A DNA stretch of 64,000 nucleotides from Balamuthia mandrillaris (lineage: Eukaryota > Discosea > Longamoebia > Balamuthiidae). The DNA lies in assembly GCA_031835245.1 (NCBI GenBank), contig JAVKOQ010000209.1, positions 15,001 through 79,000 of the forward strand, in the 5' to 3' direction. The translations under genes and the position numbers were made by a program. The first letter of the stretch is position 1. The number at the start of each line of letters is the position of its first letter. The notes beneath the pieces are model-generated. The model saw only the letters and a list, made by a program, of their open reading frames with translations. It was not told the DNA's origin and searched no databases. This document shows, one piece after another, positions 30,334-40,332 of this stretch.

Positions 30334-32269
30334 TTAGAAGGAGGTACCTTTCCTTTTGCTCTCCTCCTTCGGCACTAGAAGGTTGAAGGAGGCAGCTCTT
30401 GTAAAAGATGCGTCTGGCTTCCACTCGAACCAATGTTGCATGCGCAGCCTCTCCCTTTCTTTCTTTCTCGGTCCCGGTTGTCTTTTTCCTGCTATTGGCG
30501 ATTGTAGTGTCTGTTGTTCTTGTTCTCCTTTTTCTTCTCCCTCTACTCTCTCTTCCTCCTCTTCCTCCTCCTCTTTTTCCCCTGCTTTGTGTTGTGCCTT
30601 ATGGTGTCGTTCTCGTGTTCGAGAGCTCGCAATTGTCGTGGAACATTTCAACTGCTGTCGAAACGAGTCTATTAAGTGGCGAAATGAAGGGCATATGGTG
30701 GCCACCGACAACGTCTCCATCACCTCCAATAACTGTCGCAGCCTCTGGTAGTTTCTGGTTTGTAAAAAGATTTGGAGTATACATCGAAAGCGAGAGAGAA
30801 AGGGCAAAGGAATTCGCTGACAAAATGAGGCGTGCTGTTGAAGTCGTTGAAGAAACAGGGAGGCTCTTTGCAGTGCTTCCCCAGGTTGTTCTAAATAAAG
30901 ATGACAGTTGGCTTGGAGAGCGATGATAGTGAGAGTGCAGTGAAACCAATAGTATCCCGAGAGAGGAGATGCTGAGGAGGAGCCCTGTTCAGCTTCAGCC
31001 AACATTTGAGACAGAGAAACCAAAAATGATGCCAGACCCGCCCTGTATTGTTCACGCTGATGGCAGCTATTTGAAGTAACCGCTGCTTTTTGCTGCTTCG
31101 GTGAAGAAGCACAAGTAGAAGAAGCAAAAGCAGAAGGAGGAGGAGGAGGCGAAGAAGGAGAAGAAGAAAAAGAAGATGCAGAAGAAGATGCAGAAGAAGG
31201 AGCAGCAGCAAAAGATGGTGATGCAGATGGCGAAAATGGAGATGGAGCCGAAGAGCGGAGCTGTTCCAGTAATACAGGAACGTAGGTGGACTTCCAAGCA
31301 AGGCGAACGAAGTAATGGAGATGCTCCACGCTTACAGGAAAAGGCAAGATCGTTGGCGAAATGTCGAATCCCAACACATAGGGGTGCTCACTTTGTACAC
31401 GCCACAATTCCAATGCATGCCGTTTGCGTTGCTCTATGGAGAGCATGGGATTGTTCGAGTTGAAGATGAGACAGGCATGGTTGGAGGTACAGTTGAAGAG
31501 GCGAAGTTGCTGGCAGATGTTCATGCACATAGTGCTATAGTAGGATGCCTTTGCGTAGTCTCCAATGGTCCATTGGTAGACCATCATGTGGGCCAGACAC
31601 GTGGCCACCGTGTAGTCGCTTTGGTCAAAGAGATAGTTCATATACTCCCTTGCAGAGGAGAAGAATTCGTGCGCTGCTTTACGTTGGCCCATGTGCAATG
31701 CGCCTAGACCAACGAAGAAAACAAAAAGTAAGAAAGAGGCAAACAGAGAAAGGAAGGAAGGAAGAAGAAAGAGGAAGAGAGAAACACCGCAGAAAAAAAT
31801 GAAGAGAGGAGAGAGGATAACCAAGGCAAAGGGCCATGTTCACACACATAGCAAGACAAGGGTTGTCCGCACTACCGTAGCTCTCCCTGCAAGAACTTGC
31901 GACTACCAGTTGAAGGGCGGCGGGTTGGATGGCAGCAGGGTGTATCGGAGCCAACCCCCAGAGGCAGTCGGTGAAAGACCGCAGGAACTGCAACCTCTCG
32001 TCGGCCAAGCAAAGATGAGCCTCCTCATTCCATATGCCCCGTGTGGGACGCCCTTCCTCTTCTCCTCTTTCCTCTTTTGCCACTTCGTTGTGTTTCTCTC
32101 TTCTTCTTCTTCTTCCTGGAGCGGTGCTTATTCTTCTGCTTCTTGTGGGCCTGTGTTGCAGCTGGAGAGCAGCCGCTGCATTTCTCAGGGTTTCGAAACC
32201 CCTCTCCAATTCCTCGCAGGCTCTCCCTCTTCCTCTTCCCCTTCCCACAGTCCCCTGCGAATTGGACAT
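30334..32269 (-). CDS. Transcription-factor-like protein, tandem paralogue 2
   Basis: Two exons (31822-32269 and 30334-31703, phase 1, intron at the same codon as in paralogue 1) give 605 residues. Shared landmarks with paralogue 1 are RGIWNEEAHLCLADERLQFL, GALHMGQRKAAHEFF, MMVYQWTIGDYAKASYYSTMC, SEHPYVLGFD and the C-terminal RMQHWFEWKP. Paralogue 2 has a longer Ser/Pro-rich insert after its middle region and a Glu-rich segment near the end. The N-terminus is Arg-rich rather than Ser-rich. The conserved intron position and order show a tandem duplication. As in paralogue 1, no DNA-binding domain is visible. Confidence 0.74.
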
Positions 32270-32385
32270 GGGCAGCTTTTATTGTCCTCTTTGTTTGTTT
32301 CGGTTTTTTCGCCAGCGGTGAATTATTTTATTTACGGAACGATTAAGTGATCAGGCTGGGCTTCGATTATTGGACAACCCTGAAT

Positions 32386-32406
32386 AATTTACCGGTACCG
32401 GAAATT
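32386..32406. other. Near-palindrome around CCGGTACCGG
   Basis: A perfect 10-base palindrome (CCGGTACCGG) is flanked by AATTT and AAATT arms, giving 21 bases of near-perfect dyad symmetry. It lies about 120 bases upstream of paralogue 2. It could be a dimeric factor site; the evidence is symmetry alone. Confidence 0.3.
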
Positions 32407-32501
32407 AATTGCGATATTTTGCCTTATAAATACAAATTTTAATTAACTTTTCAAATTATCAAAAAAAAAGCGACGCTTCGCGCAATAATAACTTTTTTTT
32501 T

Positions 32502-35500
32502 TTACTTAGCATCCAAAGTTTCCTTCCCTTTTTTCTTGCCAAAGGAGAACTTGCCGAGCGTTCCTAGTTTGGGTGGTGGCTCCAACGCCCGCTTCGCCAG
32601 CTCTTCCTCTCTCCTCGCCCGTTCTTCTGCCTCCTGCCGCTCTATCTCCTTTTGTATGCGTTTGGCCTCCTTCTTGTTGGCCACCAAGAAAGGCAGCTTT
32701 ATCTTCAACGGCGAGGTCTTCTTCTTGAACGTGATGTGCACGTGCAGGAAGTACTGGCTGTGAGAGTCCATCGGAAGGTCATCCGGCAGCTCGTAGACAA
32801 AGCCGTTCTCCAACATCGCCTCGAAGGATTCTATCTCCTCCTCTTTGACTGGAGTGCGGACCACCTCCTTCTTCTTCTTGGGAACGATTTCAACCCACGA
32901 CTGAGCCATTGAGATAAGCCCCATCTGTTGCTCTTTGGCCGCTTTCAGGACGTGCACCTGAACCTCCAGCTTGGCTTTAGGGTAGTAGGGCTTGTAGGGC
33001 AGAGAGGCTTTGACCTTTAGCACGGAGGAAGGGTGGCGGAACTGCTTCTTGGCCTCGCAGACTTGTTTTCCTCCTTTGTGCTCCTCTCTTTTCGGTGGTT
33101 TTGGTGTGGTCTCTTCTTTTTCTTTCTCCGGTTCGGCGTCTATCATCTTATCGTCATCGTCATCACCATCACCATCAGAGTTGATTTGAGCATCTTCGCG
33201 AATGAGTTTGGCGTATTGCTGTGCCACCAACTCTTCTTTGCGCGTCTCAAAGTCTTCTTCGGGTTCGTCTTCCTCTCGGCGTACGTCACTCGCTACTTCC
33301 TGCTCTGCTGCTTTCTTCCTTCTTTGGTCCATCTCCTCTTCCTTCTCTATTTGCTTTTTCTTCACGTCAAAGGATTCTTCCCATTCCATGGTGGCAAACT
33401 TCTTCACCTCTTTGGCGTACTCTTCTTCAGCGTAAAACTTTGCTCGCACTTCTAAAGCAGCAGCTTCCTCTTCTCGAGGTAAATCGGCCATAACTTCTCT
33501 TTCCAGTTGCGCTCTACGACGAACGTCCCACGCGAACTCTTGATCTACTGCTGCTTGTTTTCTCTCCTCCACATCTTCATTCTTCTTCCTCCGTTTCACG
33601 TTCCTGGCAACTTCTTTCTCTATGGCGTAATACCTACGAACGTCAAAAGCTTCCTCCAACTCTCCGGGTCGACGACGAACGTCGTATGCTTCCTCCGGCT
33701 CGAACTCTGGTCTCTTTCTTGTCTCCAAGCAGATGTCGTTCTCCATTCGCTCTCTGCGACGTCGTTCCATAACCTTTTCTTCTTCTAGCAAAGCTCTTCG
33801 ACGTACATCAAAGCTTTCCTCTTTCTCTTTGGGCAGCTTTCTCATGTCATGAGATACCTCCTCTTCAATGGTGGCTTCTCTTCTTGCATCGAAAGCCTCC
33901 TCCAGCTCTTCCGGTCTACGACGAACATCCCATGTCTCTTCTGGTTCGAAACGCTGTCGTCTACGAACATCGTAAGCAATCTCATCTTCCGTAACATTTC
34001 GCTTTCTCGTTTCAAACACTTCGTCAGTTTCATCACTGAACCTTCTGAGATCTCTGTCAACCCATTCCTCAATCTCCTTGCGCCGTCTGACATCGCAAGC
34101 TTCTTCGCTTTCTTCCTCTTTCCGCCTCACGTCCCAACAGGTCTCCTCCTCCATTTGCCTGCGCCTTCGCACATCCTTGGCTACCTCTTCCTCAAAAATA
34201 CTCTTCTTCCTCCGTTCAAAGGTCTTCTCCGATTCTCCTTTTTGTCTCTTGACATCTCTTTCTACCTCACGTTCTATCTCAATCTTCCTTCTCACCTCCC
34301 AAGTCACTTCATCCTCACCCATTCTCCTCCTTCGGACTTCCCAATCGTTGTCCTCTTCTGCTTCTTCTTTGACTTCCTTCTTTTCCACTTTCTTCACAGT
34401 TGGTAACGCTTCCTCATTCTCTTCACTTTGCATTCTTTTTTCTTCCTTGTTCTTCTGATACGCATCCCTGAAGAGACTGACGTAAAGCATGACGCTGTGT
34501 TCGTCCGGTACTTCTCCTCCAGCAAGATCCTCTGGCTCCAACAACCTCCTTATCCCCAACTTCTGTTCTGCCGCATCGATGGCTCGACTGGTGTTGTCCA
34601 AGGCCTCCTCTGCCTTCAGTTCCCTAACTCCGGGAATGAGTCCCGGTTGAAGGCTGTCCGTCAATGCTGAGATGGCTCTTCCATCCATCCAATCCTTGGT
34701 AAAGTTCTCCACAGTAACTTCATACGGCTCCACTCGCTTCTGGGTCCATGCCAAGAGCTCATACTTTAGTCCTCCTGCTGAAGAAGCTGCAGTTTTTCGA
34801 AGGTCCGTCGTGCTTTTCTTCTGCTTCTTCTTCTTCTTCTTCGACTTTTTGAGAGCTGCCCTTTGTTTCTTTTCTTCTGCTTTGAGGAAGAGTTGGTAGT
34901 GCAGGATGAGAGTCCAGACGAGACCGAGGGTGAGCTTGAAGTTGAGGGTGACCAAATCTTCAGGACCGATAGCCACCAGTTCGATGTTTTCGCTCGCGAT
35001 GAACTCCAATGCTATCTGTAGACACACCATAACCAAGACACACCATAAGAAAACGTAAAAGTAAAGTTGAACAAAAGGAAGAAGAAGCAGAAGAACAAGA
35101 AGCACAGGAAAGAGAAGAAGAGAAAACAGGAGACACGAACCTGGTTGTTTTGCAACTTTTCGAAATGGGAAGTAAGAAAGCGTTTCTTGTTGGCCAAAAC
35201 TTTTTCCACGCGCGGTATCTTCTTCCCCGAGAGTTGTTCCAACAAGACCAGCAAGTGAATACCCAGCCCAAAGTCGAACTCCAGGGTCGTAATGCTCATT
35301 TGTCGGGGGTCTATGTGAAAGTTGACCCAACGAGTGAATGCTCTGTTCTGCACCAGAACGAAATGAGGATGTTCCGTTTGTTTCGCGGGGACAGTGGCCA
35401 CAGCGGACGAAGAAGAGAAAGGTGAACGAGAAGCAGCAGCAGCAGATGGGGACCCCGCTTCAGGCTCTGCTGGTTCACCGCTTTCCTTTTGCTCCGTTTG

Positions 35501-35677
35501 TTCTTTGTTTTTCTCCTCCTTTTCTGCCAGCTTCATGCTTTGGTCAACGACAAAAGAGGCGTAGAACTTGCTGGCTCTGCCTTCTTTTTTGACCAAGCTG
35601 CGGGAACCTTTCGAGTCTCCGTCCTTTTGTCCGTCGCTGTCCATATTTGCCACAGGTACCGCCAGTTGGGTTTGCAT
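32502..35677 (-). CDS. Tandem calponin-homology actin-binding protein with DVRRR repeats
   Basis: Two exons (35141-35677 and 32502-35015, phase 0) give 1016 residues. CH1 includes NRAFTRWVNFHI, LEFDFGLGIHLLVLLEQLSGK and, across the intron, IALEFIASENIELVAIGPED with NFKLTLGLVWTLILHY. A Lys-rich linker leads to CH2 (LLAWTQKRVEPY, NFTKDWMDGRAISAL). This is the type 1 plus type 2 pair of alpha-actinin, filamin and spectrin actin-binding domains. Residues of about 405-740 are a long array of charged units, each with a [W/Y/F/C]-[D/E]VRR core separated by about 20 residues. The C-terminal 250 residues include a beta-rich segment (KVKASLPYKPYYPKAKLEVQ) and a helical KR-rich tail. The first ATG in the frame is at 35677. 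Likely role: actin crosslinking or membrane-cortex linkage. Confidence 0.9.
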
Positions 35678-36019
35678 TTCCTTTGTCAACAAAAAAGCGG
35701 ACGAAAATGAAGCTTTTATGACTTTCTTTTTGCTTGCGGCAACACAACCAGGTTGTTTTTTTTTGCTGAACTGCAAGACCGTTAGCGGAACCAGGAAACA
35801 TCCTCCTACAGCAGAAGTAACGCAATTAATAGAAAAAAAATGAATAAATTTTCAGGTGAAAATGGCCCCTCAGGAGATCTCCGCACAAGTCAGCTGGGCT
35901 CTGCTGAGGAGTCATTTAGAGCAACTGGCGTTTTTTTCACTCGGAAAAAAGAAAGAAAAAGAGAGAGAAAGAAAAGAAAGCCGCGGCTGGTGCCTTGCTT
36001 GTCTTGAGGCTTGAGAACA

Positions 36020-36323
36020 ATGGTGAGCCGGGACGGCATTTTTCTCCCGAAAACGTTTTTTGTTTGGGTTAAGAATGAAAGAACGCAATGACTAATATAT
36101 TTTTGATTTTATTTTATGAACCTCTCAGACGCGCAAAAACAATCGGGCCATCCGAAGGGCGAAACATGAGGCCCTTATCAGAGAAGAAAAAGAGCAAGAT
36201 GCAAAGAGGGCGGAGCGACAACAGCGGAGACGAGAGAAAAGAAAATTTGGCGTTCGTTGTCCCTCTCCCAACCCGCCCAACTCTTTTTTGCTAACTTGAT
36301 TGCTTTCTCCCTTTTTTTTCTCC

Positions 36324-36361
<38 letters not shown>

Positions 36362-36747
36362 CATTATTTCTTTCGTAGGACATGAATGACTCACAACCAG
36401 ATCAACCCTCCACTTCTACGAACGCGATGGAAACAGAGCAAACTTCGGGCACCAATACCAAACGGAGAAGAGTCATGGTTGGCATTGGTCCCTCACTCAC
36501 AAAGAAGGTTTCCGGAAGTGAACAGATGAACGTGCAAAGCACACCCAACAAAGCAAAAGAGAAGGAGAAAGAAACAGAAGAAACTCAAGCACAGACCACA
36601 CAGAAACGAACGCCAACACGGACGCAACAGAACAAGAGAAGACAAATGAAAGCAAACAACACCAAGAGCAAAGCAGCCACACCTTCGCCCTCCAAGAAGG
36701 GTAAAGAGAAAGCAGCCGCCGCTGAAGGAATGATGATCGTTAAATGA
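36020..36747 (+). CDS. Small basic, probably nuclear or nucleolar protein
   Basis: Three exons are proposed: 36020-36067 (or 36061), 36129-36251 and 36379-36747, all phase 0, giving about 179 residues. Exon 2 encodes RKNNRAIRRAKHEALIREE and a basic helix; it ends at a GTTCGT donor. Exon 3 begins DMNDSQPDQPST, then TKRRRVMVGIGPSLTKK, and continues Lys/Thr-rich to the stop. A CT run immediately precedes the last acceptor. The first exon (MVSRDGIFLPKTFF) is the least certain; translation could instead start at the ATG at 36382. The composition is that of a ribosome-biogenesis or chromatin-associated protein. No named family. Confidence 0.55.
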
Positions 36748-36989
36748 TGACCTGGCGTGGTTACTGTCCCTTGCTTCTTTTTATTTTCACTCAAGTGTTT
36801 TTTCTCGAGAATTCTTTCTTGTACTCCTTCTCACGCCCTTTGGAACAGAGTTTCTGAAGAAGCACACTACCCCTTGAAGATGGAACTAGCGATCTGTGTA
36901 ACGAGGACGCACACGTCGTAGGAAGACCAGGTGCGAGTTTGAGGCTGGTGGTCAATACATCAGGTTCTGGAGACCCATACCATCCACCG
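36748..36989. other. Spacer
   Basis: Short non-coding interval before the oxygenase relic; nothing specific seen. Confidence 0.4.
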
Positions 36990-37335
36990 TCATTTTAGTA
37001 CCCTATCCGCGTAATGTGGCCCTCTGTGTGGCAAGTCGTGCAAGTTGGAAAGACTGCCTTGCCTCACCACAAGTCCACCGCCTGTGCAGAGAGGGCAGTT
37101 GGATGACGAGGGTGGCAAACACGTGATCTCCGTAGCATCTTGGTGAAGGAGGAGCTGGTCTCCTTCGCTGTGAAGTAGCAGCTTGCTAGCACGCACTCCA
37201 AAGTCGAAAACAGTGCCCGCAGACATTGCGCAAGGCCTCTTAACCGCAGTACGAGTGCCTTCGGCATCGCCTTCTACTTCCTCCTTTTCCTTGTTTACCT
37301 CCTCCTCTTTCTCTTTTCTCCTCTTCCTCTTCTTC
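36990..37335 (-). pseudogene. Decayed fragment of the 2OG-Fe(II) oxygenase family (fourth copy)
   Basis: Reading the minus strand, an acidic segment (EEEVNKEKEEVEGDA) is followed by VRASKLLLHSEGDQLLLHQDAT. This matches VEARPYKLLLYSQGDHFLPHRDTE of the intact copies with the iron-binding HRD changed to HQD. A frame change then gives VFATLVIQLPSL, matching MFATLIIQLPSR, and another gives GGGLVVRQGS, matching GGALVVSQGG. Most of the gene is missing. Its sequence is far more diverged than copy C, so it is an older relic. Confidence 0.8.
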
Positions 37336-37446
37336 CACGAGTTTCATTCTGTGGCTTCAGAGGAGGTCGTGTTCTCAGTGACTATATTGCACTATAGCAC
37401 ACTGTAGAAAAAAGAAAAAAGAAAAAAAGAAGGGAGCACCGAAACG

Positions 37447-37833
37447 ATGACAACAACGACAGGAGGAGGTGGTCCCTCGTTCTCGCTGCAACGGGATGAG
37501 GTGGACGCGCTCTGTTCGCGCTTGAACCATAAGCACAGCCACCAGCTGGCCAACCTGGTGGAAAGCTTTGCCGACCAACGTAACGGCACCACCTTGCAAC
37601 GGCTGCACGAGGCCAGGGTGGTGGACATCAGTCACGCCCATCTTCACCTCGTTTGTGTTTATCACAAGTGGGAGGAGGAGGAGCCGGTCGACGTCTTCTT
37701 TGAGCATAAGGCCTTGGAGGTGGTTCCTGTGGACGTGCCTTTGCCATTTGGGATCAGCGATGAAGCAGACTTGTGGAGGGCCTTCGAAGAACTCACGGAG
37801 CAGTCACAACAACGATGGAAGAATAACTTTTAG
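37447..37833 (+). CDS. Hypothetical 128-residue protein
   Basis: This intronless frame encodes a compact protein without low complexity beyond the first ten residues. It contains VDALCSRLNHKHSHQLANLVESF, LHEARVVDISHAHLHLVCVYH and DEADLWRAFEELTEQS. The alternation of helix and strand patterns suggests a small folded domain. It starts 60 bases after a short A-rich leader and ends 51 bases before the 3' end of the convergent cyclophilin gene. Family unknown to me. Confidence 0.6.
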   Translation: MTTTTGGGGPSFSLQRDEVDALCSRLNHKHSHQLANLVESFADQRNGTTLQRLHEARVVDISHAHLHLVCVYHKWEEEEPVDVFFEHKALEVVPVDVPLPFGISDEADLWRAFEELTEQSQQRWKNNF

Positions 37834-37884
37834 ACCTTATAGGCAAGAAGCACAACGAAAGCAACCAAAAAAAATTCAACAAAG

Positions 37885-39018
37885 TCATTGCAACTGTCCG
37901 CAGTCCTCTATGACCACACGACTCTTTGGTGTGCCAGAAGGCTGTCCCTGGGCCTCGACCTGCTTCACGATCTCCATGCCCTCCACCACTCGCCCAAAGA
38001 CCACATGCCTGCCATCCAACCAAGGCGTGGCCACCGTGCAGATGAAGAACTGGCTGCCGTTGGTGTTGGGGCCGGCGTTAGCCATGGAGAGCACGCCCGG
38101 ACCATCGTGCTTGAGCTTGAAGTTCTCGTCGCGGAAGCGGGGACCCCACATGGACTCTCCACCTCGTCCATTGCCGTGTGTTATGTCACCACCTTTAGTA
38201 GCTTTAAGTCATAGATGAAGAGCAAGAGCAAGAGCAAGAGCAAGAGCAAGAGCAAGAGCAAGAGCAAGAGCAAGAGCAAGAGCAAGCAACAAGAGCAAGA
38301 GCAAGAGCAAGAGCAAGAGCAAGAGCAAGAGCAAGAGCAAGAGCAAGAGCAAGAGCAAGAGCAAGAGCAAGAGCAAGAGCAAGAGCAAGAGCAAGAGCAA
38401 GAGCAAGAGCAAGAGCAAAGAAGCAGTCCAAACCTTGAATCATAAAATTAGGGATGATGCGATGGAACGGAGAGCCCTTGTAGTGAAGAGGCTTGCCAGA
38501 GCGACCGATGCCTTTCTCCCCGGTGCACAGCACCCTGAAGTTCTCAGCTGTGCCCGGCACCACGTCGTTGTAGAGCTCCATCACGATGCGACCGGCCTTT
38601 TTCCCTCCAATGCTCACATCAAAGAACACTCGTGGGCGTTGGGTTTGAGCGGAAGCAGCACTGCTGGCGTTGTTGTTCTTTTCTGTGGTGGACGCTGAAG
38701 AAGAAGTGGAAGCAGCAGCAGAAAGGGGAGAGCCTGTGGGAAGAAAATGGTAGGCCAGGACAGCAGAAGTGACAGTCAAACCAGCACCAACCGTTTTCCA
38801 GGAGAAAGAAGAGGTGGAGGAGGTCTTTGTCGCTGTGGAGGAGGAAAAGGGTCGCGATCTTGCGGAGCAGAAGACAGGATTTTTAGGGGCACGGCTGCGC
38901 GAAGCGTGGTGCTCATGGCGGCCCTTGAGCCACCAAAAGAGGAAGCATAGGCAAGAACTCCAGCTGGAGTCTGTCTGCCAAAGAGCCTACAAGAAGAGGA
39001 CACTCCACCAACGTTCAT
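37885..39018 (-). CDS. Cyclophilin-type peptidyl-prolyl isomerase with an N-terminal extension
   Basis: The isomerase is encoded by exons at 38434-38824 and 37885-38192 (phase 1). It has [20 protein letters not shown], the catalytic-arginine stretch [20 protein letters not shown], then [17 protein letters not shown] and [12 protein letters not shown], all typical of cyclophilin A. Tryptophan (CsA contact) is present in [11 protein letters not shown]. The preceding extension contains a hydrophobic stretch ([15 protein letters not shown]) and a Ser-rich linker. An upstream exon 38893-39018 ([16 protein letters not shown], basic, Ser-rich) can be joined in phase 0. It would look like a mitochondrial or membrane targeting region, but that junction is tentative. 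Total would be 274 residues. A 200-base hexamer repeat fills the intron. Confidence 0.87.
38217..38420. repeat. AGCAAG hexamer repeat in the cyclophilin intron
   Basis: About 33 copies of a GAGCAA/AGCAAG unit with one interruption near 38286 (plus strand). The transcribed strand form is CTTGCT, pyrimidine-rich. It makes long poly(Ala-Leu) or poly(Lys-Ser) open frames that are artefacts. Confidence 0.97.
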
Positions 39019-39144
39019 CTTTTTTTAATTCTTTTTGTTGAATTATATCGGGTCGTCATGAAAATGTATTCGTGTCGTCATGAAAACGTGCACAAATTTT
39101 GCTTCGCTTCTGTACAAATAGTGTTCCAAGGGCCAGCTGGCGCA

Positions 39145-39897
39145 TCACCCATCCTGGCCCGCACAAAGGCGAAAGAGGATGAGGTCCCTTTGGGCGGACA
39201 AGAGGACGAGGATGGAGGCTATGGCGGCAAAGCAGGCCCCGACTACCACCAGTATTGGGGCATAGTCTATCTCGGCATCCACGTCCTGACGTGTCTCGTG
39301 CGTGTAGGCTCCCCATGTCCCCACCGCCATTCCCATCATGATCCTGCAGCACGGTTCGTGTGTGCTTTAGGCGAAGAAACGCAACTGCGACAAGGAGAAC
39401 ACAGGTACGTACACAGCAAGCAGGCCAATGACAGCGGCCAAGGGGCTCATCTTCTTTTTGTTGCCAAGGGAAAAGGCCCTCACAAGACACAACACCACGA
39501 ACACGAAGCTCAACACGAGGGCAGCTCCGGAGCCTCCAGCGGCAGCGTAGCCCCCTTTCTGCCAGCTGTCCTCCAGCTCGTAGTCGCTCAGTCGCATGGA
39601 GGTCTCCTCTTCTTGGCCGGGAGGACACACTCCGTCATTGCTTGCAGCGGAGGCGTTGGTGCAGAGGACAAACGTTCCCTCCAACCATCCAACCTCGCGA
39701 ACATCGGCATCCCCTTTGGCCCAACCTTTGTCGAAACTGGACAATGCTACTATACATGTAGCGACTTGGAGTGGTTTGGGGAGAAGAGGGGTGTCAAAGA
39801 GCTAGTCAATGAAGAGAATAGGGTACGCACTTGGGACGAGGATCAAGAGGATCGCTATGAGGGGCAGCAGCTTGACCTTCCTGCCTCCTTCTCCCAT
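39145..39897 (-). CDS. Signal-peptide protein with three further membrane spans
   Basis: Three exons (39831-39897, 39413-39749, 39145-39343; phases 1 and 2) give 200 residues. The start MGEGGRKVKLLPLIAILLILVPIA is a signal peptide or first span. An outer loop follows with WLEGTFVLCTNASAASND, then three hydrophobic segments. These are SGAALVLSFVFVVLCLVRAF, a span formed across the second junction (PLAAVIGLLAV joined to IMMGMAVGTWG), and APILVVVGACFAAIASILVLL. The layout resembles claudin/PMP22/tetraspan proteins, but I see no diagnostic W-LW-C-C motif. Both introns use C-G at donor positions +4 and +5 (GTGCGT, GTACGT). Confidence 0.65.
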
Positions 39898-40332
39898 TTT
39901 CTTCGTAACGGTTTTAGCATCAATGATTGCTTCGGGGTCCTACTCTACCCTTCCATATCTCCACCGCAATTATGAAGTAATAAAGAGAGAGAATAAACAA
40001 GAAGAGAAGGAGGCAGGAGTGAGGCTTCCATGGTTGACTGTGCATCTTCAGTTGTGTTGCTCTATTTTTTTTTCCTTGCGTTTGCGCATCCTAGAATGGG
40101 CACAGGCTTACCGCGTCGGTTGAGCGAAGCAGAGGTTAGGTTGCTTAGCAAGCGTTCCTTTGCTTCTTTTTTCTTTTCAGATGGCGAAAACCTGCAAGCC
40201 TCCTCCTTATGCCGCGTAAAACAGGCCTACCAAAAAGAAGGGAGGGCTCCGTGCACCGCACCCACATTTTTAAGAAAGGCAAGGACCAGCGAGACAACGG
40301 TTTAAAGAGCAGGAGGGACAGAGGTTTGTCGG
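39898..40332. other. Divergent spacer upstream of the RhoGEF gene
   Basis: This contains the promoters of the tetraspan-like gene and of the RhoGEF gene. A good acceptor (tttcttttcag) precedes an ATG at 40182, and a short basic open frame (MPRKTGLPKRREGS) begins at 40209 in a different frame from the RhoGEF. These may be 5' untranslated exons or an upstream open frame; I cannot support a gene. Confidence 0.4.

Noticed and set aside
38204-38445. Poly(Ala-Leu), poly-Leu and poly(Lys-Ser) frames
   Set aside because: By-products of the AGCAAG repeat inside the cyclophilin intron; the isomerase domain joins perfectly when this segment is removed.
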